Shown: piece after piece, positions 39,550 through 47,018 of the stretch | Position numbering within the stretch: position 1 is the stretch's first letter | How the letters are laid out: each line of letters opens with the position of its first letter | NCBI GenBank assembly: GCA_903884815.1 | Contig: CAISGE010000010.1 | Coordinates: forward strand, 1 to 47,018 | Source of the DNA: Candidatus Omnitrophota bacterium | GTDB taxonomy: Bacteria; Omnitrophota; Omnitrophia; Omnitrophales; Aquincolibacteriaceae | Direction of reading: 5' to 3' | DNA: 47,018 bases | Notes under the pieces: generated by a model | Told to the model about the DNA's origin: nothing | Seen by the model: only the letters and a program-made list of their open reading frames with translations | Database searches by the model: none | Position numbers and translations under genes: made by a program

Positions 39550-39606
39550 AGCGCAACGCTCAACGGTCAACGATTAACGATTCGTTGCGCGTCGTACGTT
39601 GCGCGA
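39550..39606. repeat. CAACG-type repeat between mrp and folE
   Basis: Iterated CAACGCTCAACGGTCAACG, ATTAACGATTCGTTG and GCGCGTCGTACGTTGCGC variants that are partly self-complementary. It ends exactly before the mrp stop codon. Confidence 0.7.
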
Positions 39607-40671
39607 TTATTTTAATGCTTTCCGGACCGTTTCCGCGATTTTGATGAACCGTTCACTGATAGGGCTCTTGGGATGTCCGATCACGACCGGGAGTCCCGAA
39701 TCCCCGCATTCCCGGATCTGCGCTTCCAGCGGGATATCGCCCAAAAAGGGGATCTGAAACACCTCCGCCATTTTCTCGGCGCCTCCCCTGCCGAAAACTG
39801 GCCCCGTCATATTCTCCACAACTCCCAGGATGGGAACCTCGAGTTGGCGGAACATATTGACCGCTCTCCGGACATCGCTTAAGGCCACTTCCTGCGGCGT
39901 GGTCACGATGACCGCCCCCGACAAACTCACCCACTGGGAGAGCGACAGTTGAACGTCCCCGGTGCCAGGAGGCAGATCCACCACGAGATAATCCAATTCG
40001 CCCCAATCCACCCGGTGAAGGAATTGCTCCATCGTCTTGTGAAGAAGCGGCCCGCGCCAGATCACCGGCTGTTCGGGATTCGCGAAAAATCCGATCGAGA
40101 TCGCCTTGACGCCATGGGCCTCCAACGGAAGGATCTTCTCCGTAGCGTTCGCCTCCGGACGTTTTTCCGGCGGGATCCCGAGCATGATCGGAATATTCGG
40201 CCCGTAGATATCCGCGTCCATGATCCCCACGCGCGATCCCAATTGTTTCAAAGCCAGCGCCAGATTGACGGCCGTCGTCGACTTGCCGACGCCGCCCTTG
40301 CCGCTTGCCACCGCGATCACATGCCTGACGCCGGGGATCGGATGGATCGCTGACGCGCTCACCCCGCATTTCGGCTGGTCACTCTGCGAAGACGTACGCG
40401 CCTCGCCCTGTTTTCCGGGCTTCCCGGAAAAATGCACGTCACACTCACTGGCACCCGCCGCCTTCACCGCCTTGACGATGGCCACGCGCAGTTTCTCCTG
40501 AAGACAAGGATCCTCCGCGGAGATTTCGAGATGAACGAAAACGCAGTTCTTTTCGATCCCGATCTCCCGCACGAGCCCCAGCGAAACGATATCCTCGTTG
40601 AGAATAGGCTCCTCAACTTGCTTGAGGCATTCGAGAACTTCTTCGCGCGTGATCTTATTGAATGTGGACAT
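39607..40671 (-). CDS. mrp: Mrp/ApbC-type P-loop ATPase with MIP18-like N-domain
   Basis: 354 residues. The N-terminal 85 residues (VLECLKQVEEPILNEDIVSLG) are the MIP18/DUF59 iron-sulfur assembly domain. The MinD-like ATPase has VASGKGGVGKSTTAVNLALAL (deviant Walker A), GIMDADIYGPNIPIMLG and YLVVDLPPGTGDVQLSL. Relatives carry Fe-S clusters to target enzymes. The usual CPxC between VVENM and the FG-GGAEKMA segment is missing; here it reads VVENMTGPVFGRGGAEKM. The protein may therefore not hold a cluster at that site. Confidence 0.92.
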   Translation of the reverse strand: MSTFNKITREEVLECLKQVEEPILNEDIVSLGLVREIGIEKNCVFVHLEISAEDPCLQEKLRVAIVKAVKAAGASECDVHFSGKPGKQGEARTSSQSDQPKCGVSASAIHPIPGVRHVIAVASGKGGVGKSTTAVNLALALKQLGSRVGIMDADIYGPNIPIMLGIPPEKRPEANATEKILPLEAHGVKAISIGFFANPEQPVIWRGPLLHKTMEQFLHRVDWGELDYLVVDLPPGTGDVQLSLSQWVSLSGAVIVTTPQEVALSDVRRAVNMFRQLEVPILGVVENMTGPVFGRGGAEKMAEVFQIPFLGDIPLEAQIRECGDSGLPVVIGHPKSPISERFIKIAETVRKALK

Positions 40672-40692
40672 GAATGAACCTCTCTTCGCGAG

Positions 40693-41565
40693 CTAAATTG
40701 TTTTTAGAGGATCCGCTTTTTTGAGAAACTTGCTCAGGATCATTCCGACCAGGCACAGGAAGATCCACCCCAGGACTCCGTCGTAAACCTTTTTGGTGCT
40801 CCAGAAGAAAACGTTCGCCTCCTGGAACGCGATAAAAAGTCCGACCATCTTGATAAAGAGCACGGCCCCCGCATGCACCCCGATCGAAGCATAAAGAGAG
40901 CGTGTCCGCACAACACAGCCATTCAGGATCATCCCAAAAAGAAAGAGCCCGATAAATGCCGGCCACACCGACTGCCAATTGGCGAAGGATCGAAGCGGCG
41001 CCGCGATCATCTTAAGGCCGTCCACGAACCCAGGATCCGAACTGATCACGGGCTTGCGAATGCTGACGAAGTGAAGTGACGCGTAAAAAAGACTCGTCGC
41101 AACCATCGCAATCCAGGGGCTACCCCTCAACACTTTGTCCCGAAGGGACGTAAAAATAAACCCGCGAAAAAAGAACTCTTCCACGATCCCGATCAGAAAT
41201 GCTCCCGCGATACCGCCGAAGATCTTATAGAGCCACCGCTTCGAAGACATGTCACGGAACAGTACGGTCGCATGCCCGGCGAGAATCTGCACCGCCGTAA
41301 AAGCCACCAAGACAAGGGTCACGGTTAAAAAACCGGTCCAGAAGAGCCTCGCGCTATCCTTGCGTAGATCCAGACCGTAGCCGACGAACATTTCCTTGCG
41401 GAAACGGACAAAGATCAGGACCGCGAGAACCGCCAGGATCATAACGATCCGGTTGAAGACGCGGGCAAAACCATACGGCAGGAAACCGTTAAAGATCGGC
41501 GCGAGAAGCACGCTTAGGAGAAGGATCCCCGCGAAGACAACAATGAATTTAAGAAAACTTTTCAC
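40693..41565 (-). CDS. CPBP family intramembrane metalloprotease
   Basis: About 290 residues with seven or eight hydrophobic segments. GIVEEFFFRGFIFTSL is motif 1 (EExxxR) and SLFYASLHFVS is motif 2 (FxxxH), with ALFLFGMILNG as the later motif position (usually N/H). The family includes Rce1-type prenyl proteases and bacteriocin-immunity proteins; the substrate here is unknown. I prefer GTG 41565, with AAAGG upstream, since the frame up to 41619 reads into family B repeat sequence and starts at TTG. Confidence 0.85.
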   Translation of the reverse strand: MKSFLKFIVVFAGILLLSVLLAPIFNGFLPYGFARVFNRIVMILAVLAVLIFVRFRKEMFVGYGLDLRKDSARLFWTGFLTVTLVLVAFTAVQILAGHATVLFRDMSSKRWLYKIFGGIAGAFLIGIVEEFFFRGFIFTSLRDKVLRGSPWIAMVATSLFYASLHFVSIRKPVISSDPGFVDGLKMIAAPLRSFANWQSVWPAFIGLFLFGMILNGCVVRTRSLYASIGVHAGAVLFIKMVGLFIAFQEANVFFWSTKKVYDGVLGWIFLCLVGMILSKFLKKADPLKTI

Positions 41566-41587
41566 AAAAACCTTTCTGTAAAGACCC

Positions 41588-41738
41588 GTCGTTCTGCCCC
41601 GCCCCTTATTGAAAGTCAAAGGAGGTCGGGACTGTACTGACTACCATTATTTTTTTGATAAAGTCAGTGCTGAATCCGCCAACAGCGGATGAAGAATCTC
41701 GAACGAGATCCTTCGCCCTCTGCGGGGCTCAGGATGAC
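41588..41738. repeat. Family A repeat interrupted by a degenerate family B element
   Basis: GTCGTTCTG (41588-41596) resembles the left arm of A. A degraded B element follows, with stem GTACTGAC (41634-41641) and GTCAGTGC (41663-41670). A resumes TGAATCCGCC and ends CAGGATGAC. The insertion point matches those at 9457 and 11536. Confidence 0.7.
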
Positions 41739-41750
41739 GCAGAATGCGCG

Positions 41751-42206
41751 TCACTTTAATTCCAAAACCAGTTCAATCTCAACCGCGGCATTGAGCGGAA
41801 GGCTTGCCATGCCCACGGCAGAACGGGCGTGAAGCCCCCGGTCCCCCATCACCTCTCCGAAAAGCTCCGAGGCCGCGTTCAGAACTGCCGGGATCTCGTA
41901 AAAGTCCGGCGCCGTCTGGACAAAACCTGTCATTTTCACAATGCGGCTGATCTTTTCAAAGCCGATCAGATGCTTCATGAGACTCAGAACATTAAGCGCC
42001 GCAAGCCGCGCGGCCGCCTGTCCTTCGGCCAAAGAAAGGTCTTTCCCGACCTTCCCGGCCAGTATCTTCCCTTCCGCGTCCTTGGAGATCTGCCCGCTCA
42101 AAAAAACGAGCTTTCCCGCCACCACGAAAGGCTGATAAAGCCCGACGGGTTTCGGCGCGGGAGGCAGCAATAGACCTGATTGTGTAATTTTATCTTCCGG
42201 GGTCAT
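41751..42206 (-). CDS. RidA/YjgF family protein
   Basis: About 151 residues. FVVAGKLVFLSGQISKDAEG and KMTGFVQTAPDFYEIPAVLN are the Rid fold blocks, and HARSAVGMASLPLNAAVEIE has the Arg that binds the substrate carboxylate in active RidA proteins. They hydrolyse reactive enamines and imines from amino-acid metabolism. Two starts are possible: ATG 42206, or ATG 42218, which lies inside a family A repeat; neither has a good ribosome site. It may be read with menG from upstream. Family A elements lie on both sides. Confidence 0.85.
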   Translation of the reverse strand: MTPEDKITQSGLLLPPAPKPVGLYQPFVVAGKLVFLSGQISKDAEGKILAGKVGKDLSLAEGQAAARLAALNVLSLMKHLIGFEKISRIVKMTGFVQTAPDFYEIPAVLNAASELFGEVMGDRGLHARSAVGMASLPLNAAVEIELVLELK

Positions 42207-42213
42207 AGCATCC

Positions 42214-42298
42214 GTCATTCTGAGATATTTTCGATTTCGGACCTACGAAGAATCTCAAGGGAGATCCTTCTCCCGCCGGCTAGCGGGATCAGGATGAC
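42214..42298. repeat. Family A repeat joining menG and ridA
   Basis: GTCATTCTGAG to CAGGATGAC with variable arm TCCCGCCGGCTAGCGGGA. Its right end supplies the menG stop codon (42289-42291), and its left end contains the ATG at 42218, so it makes up the entire gap between the two genes. Confidence 0.85.
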
Positions 42299-43008
42299 GT
42301 CAAATTCGACGTCATTTCGCGCCTATGATTAAGCGTCGCGGCCCCAAAAGCAAAGGACTTCTTGGTACAGTCGCGATAGCCAGCGGACTGCATGAGACGC
42401 ATTGTCTCCTCCGGCGGTTGAAACCGCCGAACGGAGTCGGAAAGGAACCCGTAAGCCTTCCGGTCCCCCGAAACAAGCCAGCCCAGAAGCGGCAGGATGA
42501 GCTTCAGATAAGGATAAAAGAAAAGCCGGACCCAAACGTTCCGTGGCCGCGTCAGATCGAGGAAAGCGGCCCTCCCGCCCGGAGTCAGAATGCGCTGAAC
42601 GTTGGCCAGAAATTCCGAAAGCCGCTGGACACTCCGAAGTGTGAAAGCCGAGACCACCAGATCGAAACTCCCCTCCAGAAAAGGCAGGGCATCAAAATCC
42701 TCCTGAAGCCACAGCACCTTCCCGGGAACAGTTTCGCGCGCTTTTTTCAGCATGGCCACCGAGAAATCAACGCCGGCGGCGCTCTCCCACGATTTTTTTT
42801 GAAGGAAACACTCCAGGAATTTCCCCGTGCCGCAACCGAGGTCCAGGATCGTCTTCGGCGTAAATCTTGGGTCGCCCAGAACGAGCTCCGCCGAACGCTT
42901 GCGCCAGGCTTCTGACATCCCAAAGCTCAGGATCTGGTTCAATCGGTCGTAACGCGGCGTGATCGAATCAAAAGCTTTTCGGATAAAGTCTTTACTGGGC
43001 GCAGGCAT
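42289..43008 (-). CDS. menG: Menaquinone methyltransferase-like protein (UbiE/MenG family)
   Basis: 239 residues. KDFIRKAFDSITPRYDRLNQILSFG is the UbiE start, ILDLGCGTGKFL the SAM loop, GVDFSVAMLKKAR the acidic strand, and FDLVVSAFTLRSVQ with ILTPGGRAAFLDLTRP the later blocks. The C-terminal end (EMTSNLTSS) is read from repeat DNA and differs from family ends. It should methylate demethylmenaquinone at the membrane, the final step of the pathway. It overlaps mqnC by 17 bp and has GGAGGTG before the ATG. Confidence 0.85.
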   Translation of the reverse strand: MPAPSKDFIRKAFDSITPRYDRLNQILSFGMSEAWRKRSAELVLGDPRFTPKTILDLGCGTGKFLECFLQKKSWESAAGVDFSVAMLKKARETVPGKVLWLQEDFDALPFLEGSFDLVVSAFTLRSVQRLSEFLANVQRILTPGGRAAFLDLTRPRNVWVRLFFYPYLKLILPLLGWLVSGDRKAYGFLSDSVRRFQPPEETMRLMQSAGYRDCTKKSFAFGAATLNHRREMTSNLTSS

Positions 43009-44086
43009 TACTCACCTCCTGAAAGGTTTTTAGGATCTCGTAATTTGTGTCCCGCTGGACCGGCAAAAAGCCGGCCTCCCGGATAAGCCGGATGAGGTCC
43101 TCTCTCCGCGTGCGGACCTTGATCCCCGTGGGCTCCAGAACTTTGTCTTCGATCAGAATCCCGCCCATGTCATCGCAGCCGAAGGCAAGCGCGATCTGGC
43201 CGAGTTTCAGGCCCTCGGTAAGCCAACCGCTCTGAAGATGCTCGATATTGTCGAGCATGAGCCGCGAGATCGCGACGGTCCTGAGATAATCGTCCCCGCC
43301 GGCGGGGCTCACATCCTTCATAAGCGTATTCGCCGGAACAAAACTCCACGGGATGAAAGCCCGGAAACCCCCGGTCCGGTCCTGTAACTCGCGAAGCCGG
43401 AGGAGATGCAATATCCTTTCCTCCTTCGTCTCTACATGCCCGAATACCATGGTCGCCGTCGTCTTGAGGCCGGCCTTGTGTGCGATCTCCATCACCTCAA
43501 GCCAGCGATCCGACGAGATCTTGGCCGGGCTGATAAGTTTCCGCACACGTTCCACCAGGATCTCCGCCCCACCGCCCGGCATGGAATTGAGCCCGGCCGC
43601 CTTGAACCTTCGGAAAAGTTCCGGCAAAAGAATATTATTTTTTTTCGCCAGGGTATCTACCTCAATGGCTGAAAAAGAATGAATGTGGATCCTTGGAAAT
43701 TTCTTATGAATGGCGCGAACCATGTCCAGATAGTAATCGAGCGGAAGATCCGGATGAACGCCTCCCTGGATGAGCACCTGGGTTCCACCCAGCGCTTCAA
43801 GCTCACGGACCTTCTCCAGGATCTGCTCCTTGGAGAGCACGTACGCACCTGCGGCTCCGGGCGCGCAATGAAAAGCACAAAAATCACAGCCAATCGTGCA
43901 GACATTGGTATAGCTGATATTGCGGTCCACCACAAAGGATACGGCGTTCGGCAGGAGGCGCTTCGTCAGCTTTTGCGCGGCCTGTCCCAATGCCAAAAGA
44001 TCGCAGGAGTAGAGCCGCACTCCATCTTCAAGCGTGAGACGCTCCCCATTCAGCCGCTTCCGAAGGATCGACTCGTGGTTTTGCAT
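42992..44086 (-). CDS. mqnC: Cyclic dehypoxanthinyl futalosine synthase
   Basis: 364 residues of the radical SAM superfamily. SYTNVCTIGCDFCAFHC holds the CX3CX2C cluster ligands. GGTQVLIQGGVHPDLPLDYY, HSFSAIEV and LNSMPGGGAEIL are MqnC signatures that set it apart from MqnE. The enzyme closes the ring of dehypoxanthine futalosine in the alternative menaquinone pathway. It lies between mqnA and menG. The ribosome site is weak and the gap to mqnA is nil, so it is probably coupled. Confidence 0.93.
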   Translation of the reverse strand: MQNHESILRKRLNGERLTLEDGVRLYSCDLLALGQAAQKLTKRLLPNAVSFVVDRNISYTNVCTIGCDFCAFHCAPGAAGAYVLSKEQILEKVRELEALGGTQVLIQGGVHPDLPLDYYLDMVRAIHKKFPRIHIHSFSAIEVDTLAKKNNILLPELFRRFKAAGLNSMPGGGAEILVERVRKLISPAKISSDRWLEVMEIAHKAGLKTTATMVFGHVETKEERILHLLRLRELQDRTGGFRAFIPWSFVPANTLMKDVSPAGGDDYLRTVAISRLMLDNIEHLQSGWLTEGLKLGQIALAFGCDDMGGILIEDKVLEPTGIKVRTRREDLIRLIREAGFLPVQRDTNYEILKTFQEVSNACAQ

Positions 44087-44938
44087 TTATTCAAAAAATC
44101 GGAGGGGTTGAGGCACCGTCAGGGCGAGACCTTCCTCATGGGCGAGTTCAAAGAACCGGACCACGCCTTCTTTCATCGCAAGATCGAGCGTGTACTGAAG
44201 ATTCACGAGATAGCCAAGCATTTGGCAGAACCGCTTGTCGGAGGGTGCGATACCAAGCGCCTGTTTAAGCAAGGCCTCCGGATCGGCGAGATTTTTTAAA
44301 AGAGTTTCCCTCAGCGCCTCGGAGAAAGTCCGAAGCGTCTCCGGATGCCGGGTCGCGAAATCCCTGCGCGCGGCCCACAGCGCGAATACGAAAGGCTTTC
44401 CGGTCCAGGATTGCCACAGTTCCCCGAGATCGTATTTATAGACCAGTTCCTTGGGTTGACAGAAAAGCGCCTGATCCCCGATCACCAACGCTGCGGGATA
44501 CTTCCGGAGCATCGCCTCCGGATCCTGCTCCGTCACCTCAAACGTATTCCGGTGCTCGTATTTCTTGCCGAGAAGAATGCGCAGAAGTCCCGAAGAACTG
44601 AGACTTTCCCGGGAAAGGGCGATCACCGCACCGTTCAGTTGTTCGATCTTTTTCCGGGAAAGAAGCAGCACGCTCCGGGCAAAAAGGCGCGTCCCAATCG
44701 CGAGATCCGGAAGCAGAAGATATTCGTCCTGGTTGCGAAGATATTCCAGGGACGAGATGGGCGCGGCATCGATCTCCCCTTTCTCCATCGCTTGATTGAT
44801 CTCGGCGGGATACGATTCAAAAAAACTCGGCTCGGGCACGATCCCCTTGGCGCGCAGCAGTTCCGGGAGACCAAAAAAAAACGGAAGGCAATTCAGATAC
44901 CGGATCTTCCCGATCCGGAGCGGGGTCTGCGCATTCAT
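44087..44938 (-). CDS. mqnA: Chorismate dehydratase
   Basis: 284 residues from ATG 44938 (AGGAAAA upstream). RIGKIRYLNCLPFFFGL is the MqnA start, with the Asn/Leu/Pro of the binding cleft. GEIDAAPISSLEYL and LALVIGDQAL-like segments (AALVIGDQALF) form the periplasmic-binding-protein-like fold. YKYDLGELWQSWTGKPFVFALWA is the family block. It dehydrates chorismate to 3-enolpyruvylbenzoate, the first step of the futalosine route. The start overlaps the ubiX end by 4 bp. Confidence 0.93.
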   Translation of the reverse strand: MNAQTPLRIGKIRYLNCLPFFFGLPELLRAKGIVPEPSFFESYPAEINQAMEKGEIDAAPISSLEYLRNQDEYLLLPDLAIGTRLFARSVLLLSRKKIEQLNGAVIALSRESLSSSGLLRILLGKKYEHRNTFEVTEQDPEAMLRKYPAALVIGDQALFCQPKELVYKYDLGELWQSWTGKPFVFALWAARRDFATRHPETLRTFSEALRETLLKNLADPEALLKQALGIAPSDKRFCQMLGYLVNLQYTLDLAMKEGVVRFFELAHEEGLALTVPQPLRFFE

Positions 44939-45525
44939 AAAATTTTTCCTGAAGAAGATCCGGGGCTTCCGATCCACCGCGGATAAAGCGCGTGGGCAAT
45001 ACCCATCTGGTCGAGGACTTTCCCCACGACAAAGTCCACCAGATCGGACACGGTTTGCTGAGCTCCATAGAACGCGGGCATGGGGGGCACGATACGGACC
45101 CCGAGGCGCGACAGCTTCAGCATATTCTCAAGATGAATGGCGCTGAGCGGGGTTTCGCGAGGCACAAGAACGAGCCGGCGCCCCTCCTTGAGAGTACAAT
45201 CCGCCGCGCGATGGATAAGATTCTGGGAAAGACCGGACGCGATCGCGCCCAGGGTTCCCATGCTGCAAGGGATAATGACCATTCCTTCGGTCGGATAGGA
45301 TCCGCTGGCGATAGGCGCGGTGAAATCCTTGAATTCGTGAATATGAAGCAAGCGAGAAGCCTCGGGAAACCTTGCGGCGCCCCCCAATTCCTCTTTCATA
45401 ACGATCTTCGCGGTGTCCGAGATGACGAGCTCCACGGAAACACCCGCCTCGCTCAAGGCCTGCAAAAGCCTCACCCCATACACCGATCCGCTGGCTCCCG
45501 TCATCGCCACAATATAAGGTTTCAT
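44935..45525 (-). CDS. ubiX: UbiX-type flavin prenyltransferase
   Basis: 196 residues from ATG 45525; the longer frame to 45645 has no family similarity. YIVAMTGASGSVYGVRLLQAL is the FMN-binding start (two parts of it are diagnostic: TGASGS and GVRLL). VIIPCSMGTLGAIASGLSQNL and RRLVLVPRETPLSAIHLENM complete the fold. It prenylates FMN to make the cofactor of UbiD-type decarboxylases. Its place before mqnA suggests that it serves a UbiD-like step of futalosine-route menaquinone synthesis. Confidence 0.93.
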   Translation of the reverse strand: MKPYIVAMTGASGSVYGVRLLQALSEAGVSVELVISDTAKIVMKEELGGAARFPEASRLLHIHEFKDFTAPIASGSYPTEGMVIIPCSMGTLGAIASGLSQNLIHRAADCTLKEGRRLVLVPRETPLSAIHLENMLKLSRLGVRIVPPMPAFYGAQQTVSDLVDFVVGKVLDQMGIAHALYPRWIGSPGSSSGKIL

Positions 45526-45752
45526 GGTTTTAGCCTGCCTCCAGCAAACGGATACCGAAAAGCCACCTATGAGTGAATCCAAACGAGGAATAATTGTAAC
45601 ACAATCTCGAACCATGGGAACAAAGCGACCGCAAAAGTCTTTCACACAAATGTCAACTTATGAAGAGACTTTAAATATGTTTGAGGCTAACCCAAATACC
45701 GATCATCCGAAGGCTTGTACAGCACCCCCAATGGCCCAGCACTTCACGGGCG

Positions 45753-46214
45753 CTACTTTACTTCTCCCTTGGCAGATCGGGATTGGTACGCCGCACGCCA
45801 TTTCGCCTCATATATAGCCAATTGCTCAGAGGCTCCCCAAGATTGGCCCTCGGCAAGCAAGACCCGCGCAGCAATTTCGTAGAAGAACATCCGAAGCTGT
45901 TCAGGCTCGACACGCTTACTTGCTTCCTCAACCACCAGATCAAACTCGCGCTGACTGTTGATAGACATAAAATAGATCAAGACGAATCGATATCCCGCCA
46001 AACTATCGGGGGCTTCGTCCACAATGCGCTTTCCGAGCAAGTAAGCTTGTTCAAAGTCTTTGTGCGCAACCGCCGCATCGCCTTGGCGAATAAGACTGTT
46101 GATATCCTCCGCGGAAAACGCCGGATAGATCGGGGCCAGAAAAAGAATGGCGCAAAAATGGATACAAAAAAGCGATTTAAAGAAACCCGCCCGCGAGGAA
46201 TATTTCGCCTTCAC
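45753..46214 (-). CDS. Exported TPR-like protein of unknown function
   Basis: About 153 residues. I choose GTG 46214: GGAGGGTGAT lies just before it and GTGA overlaps the upstream stop by 4 bp. A hydrophobic N-terminus (FFKSLFCIHFCAILFLAPIYPAFSA) should be a signal peptide. The rest is helical with a TPR-like rhythm: INSLIRQGDAAVAHKDFEQAYLLGKRIVDEAPDS in outline. No catalytic motif is visible. It is coupled to the membrane protein before it and may assist glycan or protein export, which is only inference. Confidence 0.6.
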   Translation of the reverse strand: MKAKYSSRAGFFKSLFCIHFCAILFLAPIYPAFSAEDINSLIRQGDAAVAHKDFEQAYLLGKRIVDEAPDSLAGYRFVLIYFMSINSQREFDLVVEEASKRVEPEQLRMFFYEIAARVLLAEGQSWGASEQLAIYEAKWRAAYQSRSAKGEVK

Positions 46215-47018
46215 ATCACCCTCCAGAGCAAACATTGCGGGTCCTGATACACCTCAAGCAAATGCCCCTGAAGCTGACTAGTGATCGCACCATAAAACGG
46301 ACTGGGCTTCGGCATCAAAATATAGTCCAATCTGAAAACGCGCAGACGTTGCTCGATGGAATCCCCCATGGCAAGCGGAGTTTGGCCTAACATCCCGAGC
46401 AACAACCCCATAACAAAGTCCCTGCGATACTCTTGCTTGGAACTGAAGTAGCTCCCTCCATGGATATAGAAATAGGGCTTCAGACCCGTTTCAAGAAATA
46501 AATACTGGCCAAACATGGAATCGGCCGTCGCCGTCAAAACCACCTCGTTTTTTTGAGCATGCCGCTTCAGCCATTTATACCCGCCATCAAAAGGAAAATT
46601 ACGATTATAAGAGTAAACCGGGAATTTCCAGTACCCCACGACAGCCACAAGAAGGATGATGCTCCAAAGAACTCCCTTCCGCCGGACGAACCTCCTCACA
46701 AGGCCAAACCTTTCCAACATCCAGAGGAAGAAGATTAGGACGAGAAAATACTGCGAAACATAAATAGAATAAATCTCGCTACTTATAGTAAAGAAATTTT
46801 TTCCGACAACCCCTGAAAAAAGAAGGCCCGCTACCGAAACAACGATAAAAGCAATGCTGAATTTTGAAAAAAGACGCACTTCTTTTAAGGCGCACAGTTT
46901 TTCATGGATCCATCCTGCCATCGAAAAAATCATGATGACGGAAAAGTAAAGCAGGTGGGTCCGTGTCTCTTGAAGGTTAGGAACAAATTCAGAAATCCCA
47001 CAAATAAATAATCCGAAA
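46211..47018 (-). CDS. Integral membrane protein, N-terminus outside window
   Basis: The frame is open to the window edge, so ATG 46933 need not be the start. At least 269 residues are visible. Three or four hydrophobic segments (FSKFSIAFIVVSVAGLLFSG, YVSQYFLVLIFFLWML, LWSIILLVAVVGYW) come first, followed by a soluble part with GGYKWLKRHAQKNEVVLTA and YFYIHGGSYFSSKQEYRRDF. This layout resembles the C-terminal half of large membrane glycosyltransferases (GT39/GT87-like), where a periplasmic domain follows the last helices. The identity is uncertain. It is coupled to the next gene by a GTGA overlap. Confidence 0.6.
   Translation of the reverse strand, partial: FGLFICGISEFVPNLQETRTHLLYFSVIMIFSMAGWIHEKLCALKEVRLFSKFSIAFIVVSVAGLLFSGVVGKNFFTISSEIYSIYVSQYFLVLIFFLWMLERFGLVRRFVRRKGVLWSIILLVAVVGYWKFPVYSYNRNFPFDGGYKWLKRHAQKNEVVLTATADSMFGQYLFLETGLKPYFYIHGGSYFSSKQEYRRDFVMGLLLGMLGQTPLAMGDSIEQRLRVFRLDYILMPKPSPFYGAITSQLQGHLLEVYQDPQCLLWRVM

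Noticed and set aside
45526..45752. Promoter in the gap upstream of ubiX
   Set aside because: TACAAT and TTGACA words occur on the minus strand, but their spacing to any partner is wrong, so no promoter is called in this 227-bp gap. No gene is seen there.

Overview
The window reads as a chromosomal stretch of a Gram-negative (diderm), uncultured-type bacterium. LpxD, heptosyltransferase and O-antigen ligase genes imply lipopolysaccharide. Menaquinone appears to be made by the futalosine route (MqnA, MqnC). A small secreted protein carries a TTYYPAPNGEYK motif and sits beside a pseudopilin cluster. I associate this combination, together with the load of palindromic repeats, with Omnitrophota-like lineages; the taxonomic guess is inference only. 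No rRNA, tRNA or CRISPR array was seen.

Layout. 1-136: 5' end of an IS5-like element with a CTAG target, which cuts the 3' end of a radical SAM gene. 126-5878: surface polysaccharide operon on the minus strand (O-antigen ligase, DPM1-like GT2, hexapeptide acetyltransferase, methyltransferase, GT2, radical SAM). 6080-12455: accessory genes separated by repeats (DUF4143 ATPase with a 13-G tract, heptosyltransferase with DUF4254 partner, SGNH hydrolase, GIY-YIG nuclease, FkbM methyltransferase). 12852-15558: a second DUF4143 ATPase and an AbiEi/AbiEii toxin-antitoxin pair with look-alike promoters. 15852-29311: minus-strand housekeeping block (guaB3, guaA, dnaE, HU, cold-shock protein, rsmE, cvpA, dnaG, rpoD, response regulator). 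29550-31034: plus-strand GT39-like membrane protein. 31469-36912: secretion cluster of five type IV pilin-like proteins, a 75-residue secreted protein and a 920-residue GLUG/Cys-rich exoprotein. 37091-38866: SurA-N-like protein and lpxD. 38944-41565: folE, mrp, CPBP protease. 41751-45525: ridA, menG, mqnC, mqnA, ubiX. 45753-47018: TPR-like exported protein and a membrane protein cut by the window edge.

Repeats are the most unusual aspect. Family A elements share a GTCATYCTGA...TCAGRATGAC base with hypervariable arms. At least one is a 119-bp MITE with the terminal inverted repeats of the IS at the left edge; it is flanked by CTAG duplications and sits exactly on the dnaE stop codon. Another is inserted in frame in the heptosyltransferase gene and adds about 48 residues. 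Family B elements (paired hairpins with compensatory stem changes) are nested in family A at the same internal position three times. Other families fill the gaps around guaA, folE and the 12.5-12.8 kb gap. Repeats supply or overlap stop or start regions of the radical SAM gene, dnaE, cvpA, menG and ridA.

The best candidate for an undescribed system is the pseudopilin/exoprotein cluster at 31.4-36.9 kb, whose promoter region is built of overlapping palindromes and which begins with a possible 8-codon coupling leader.
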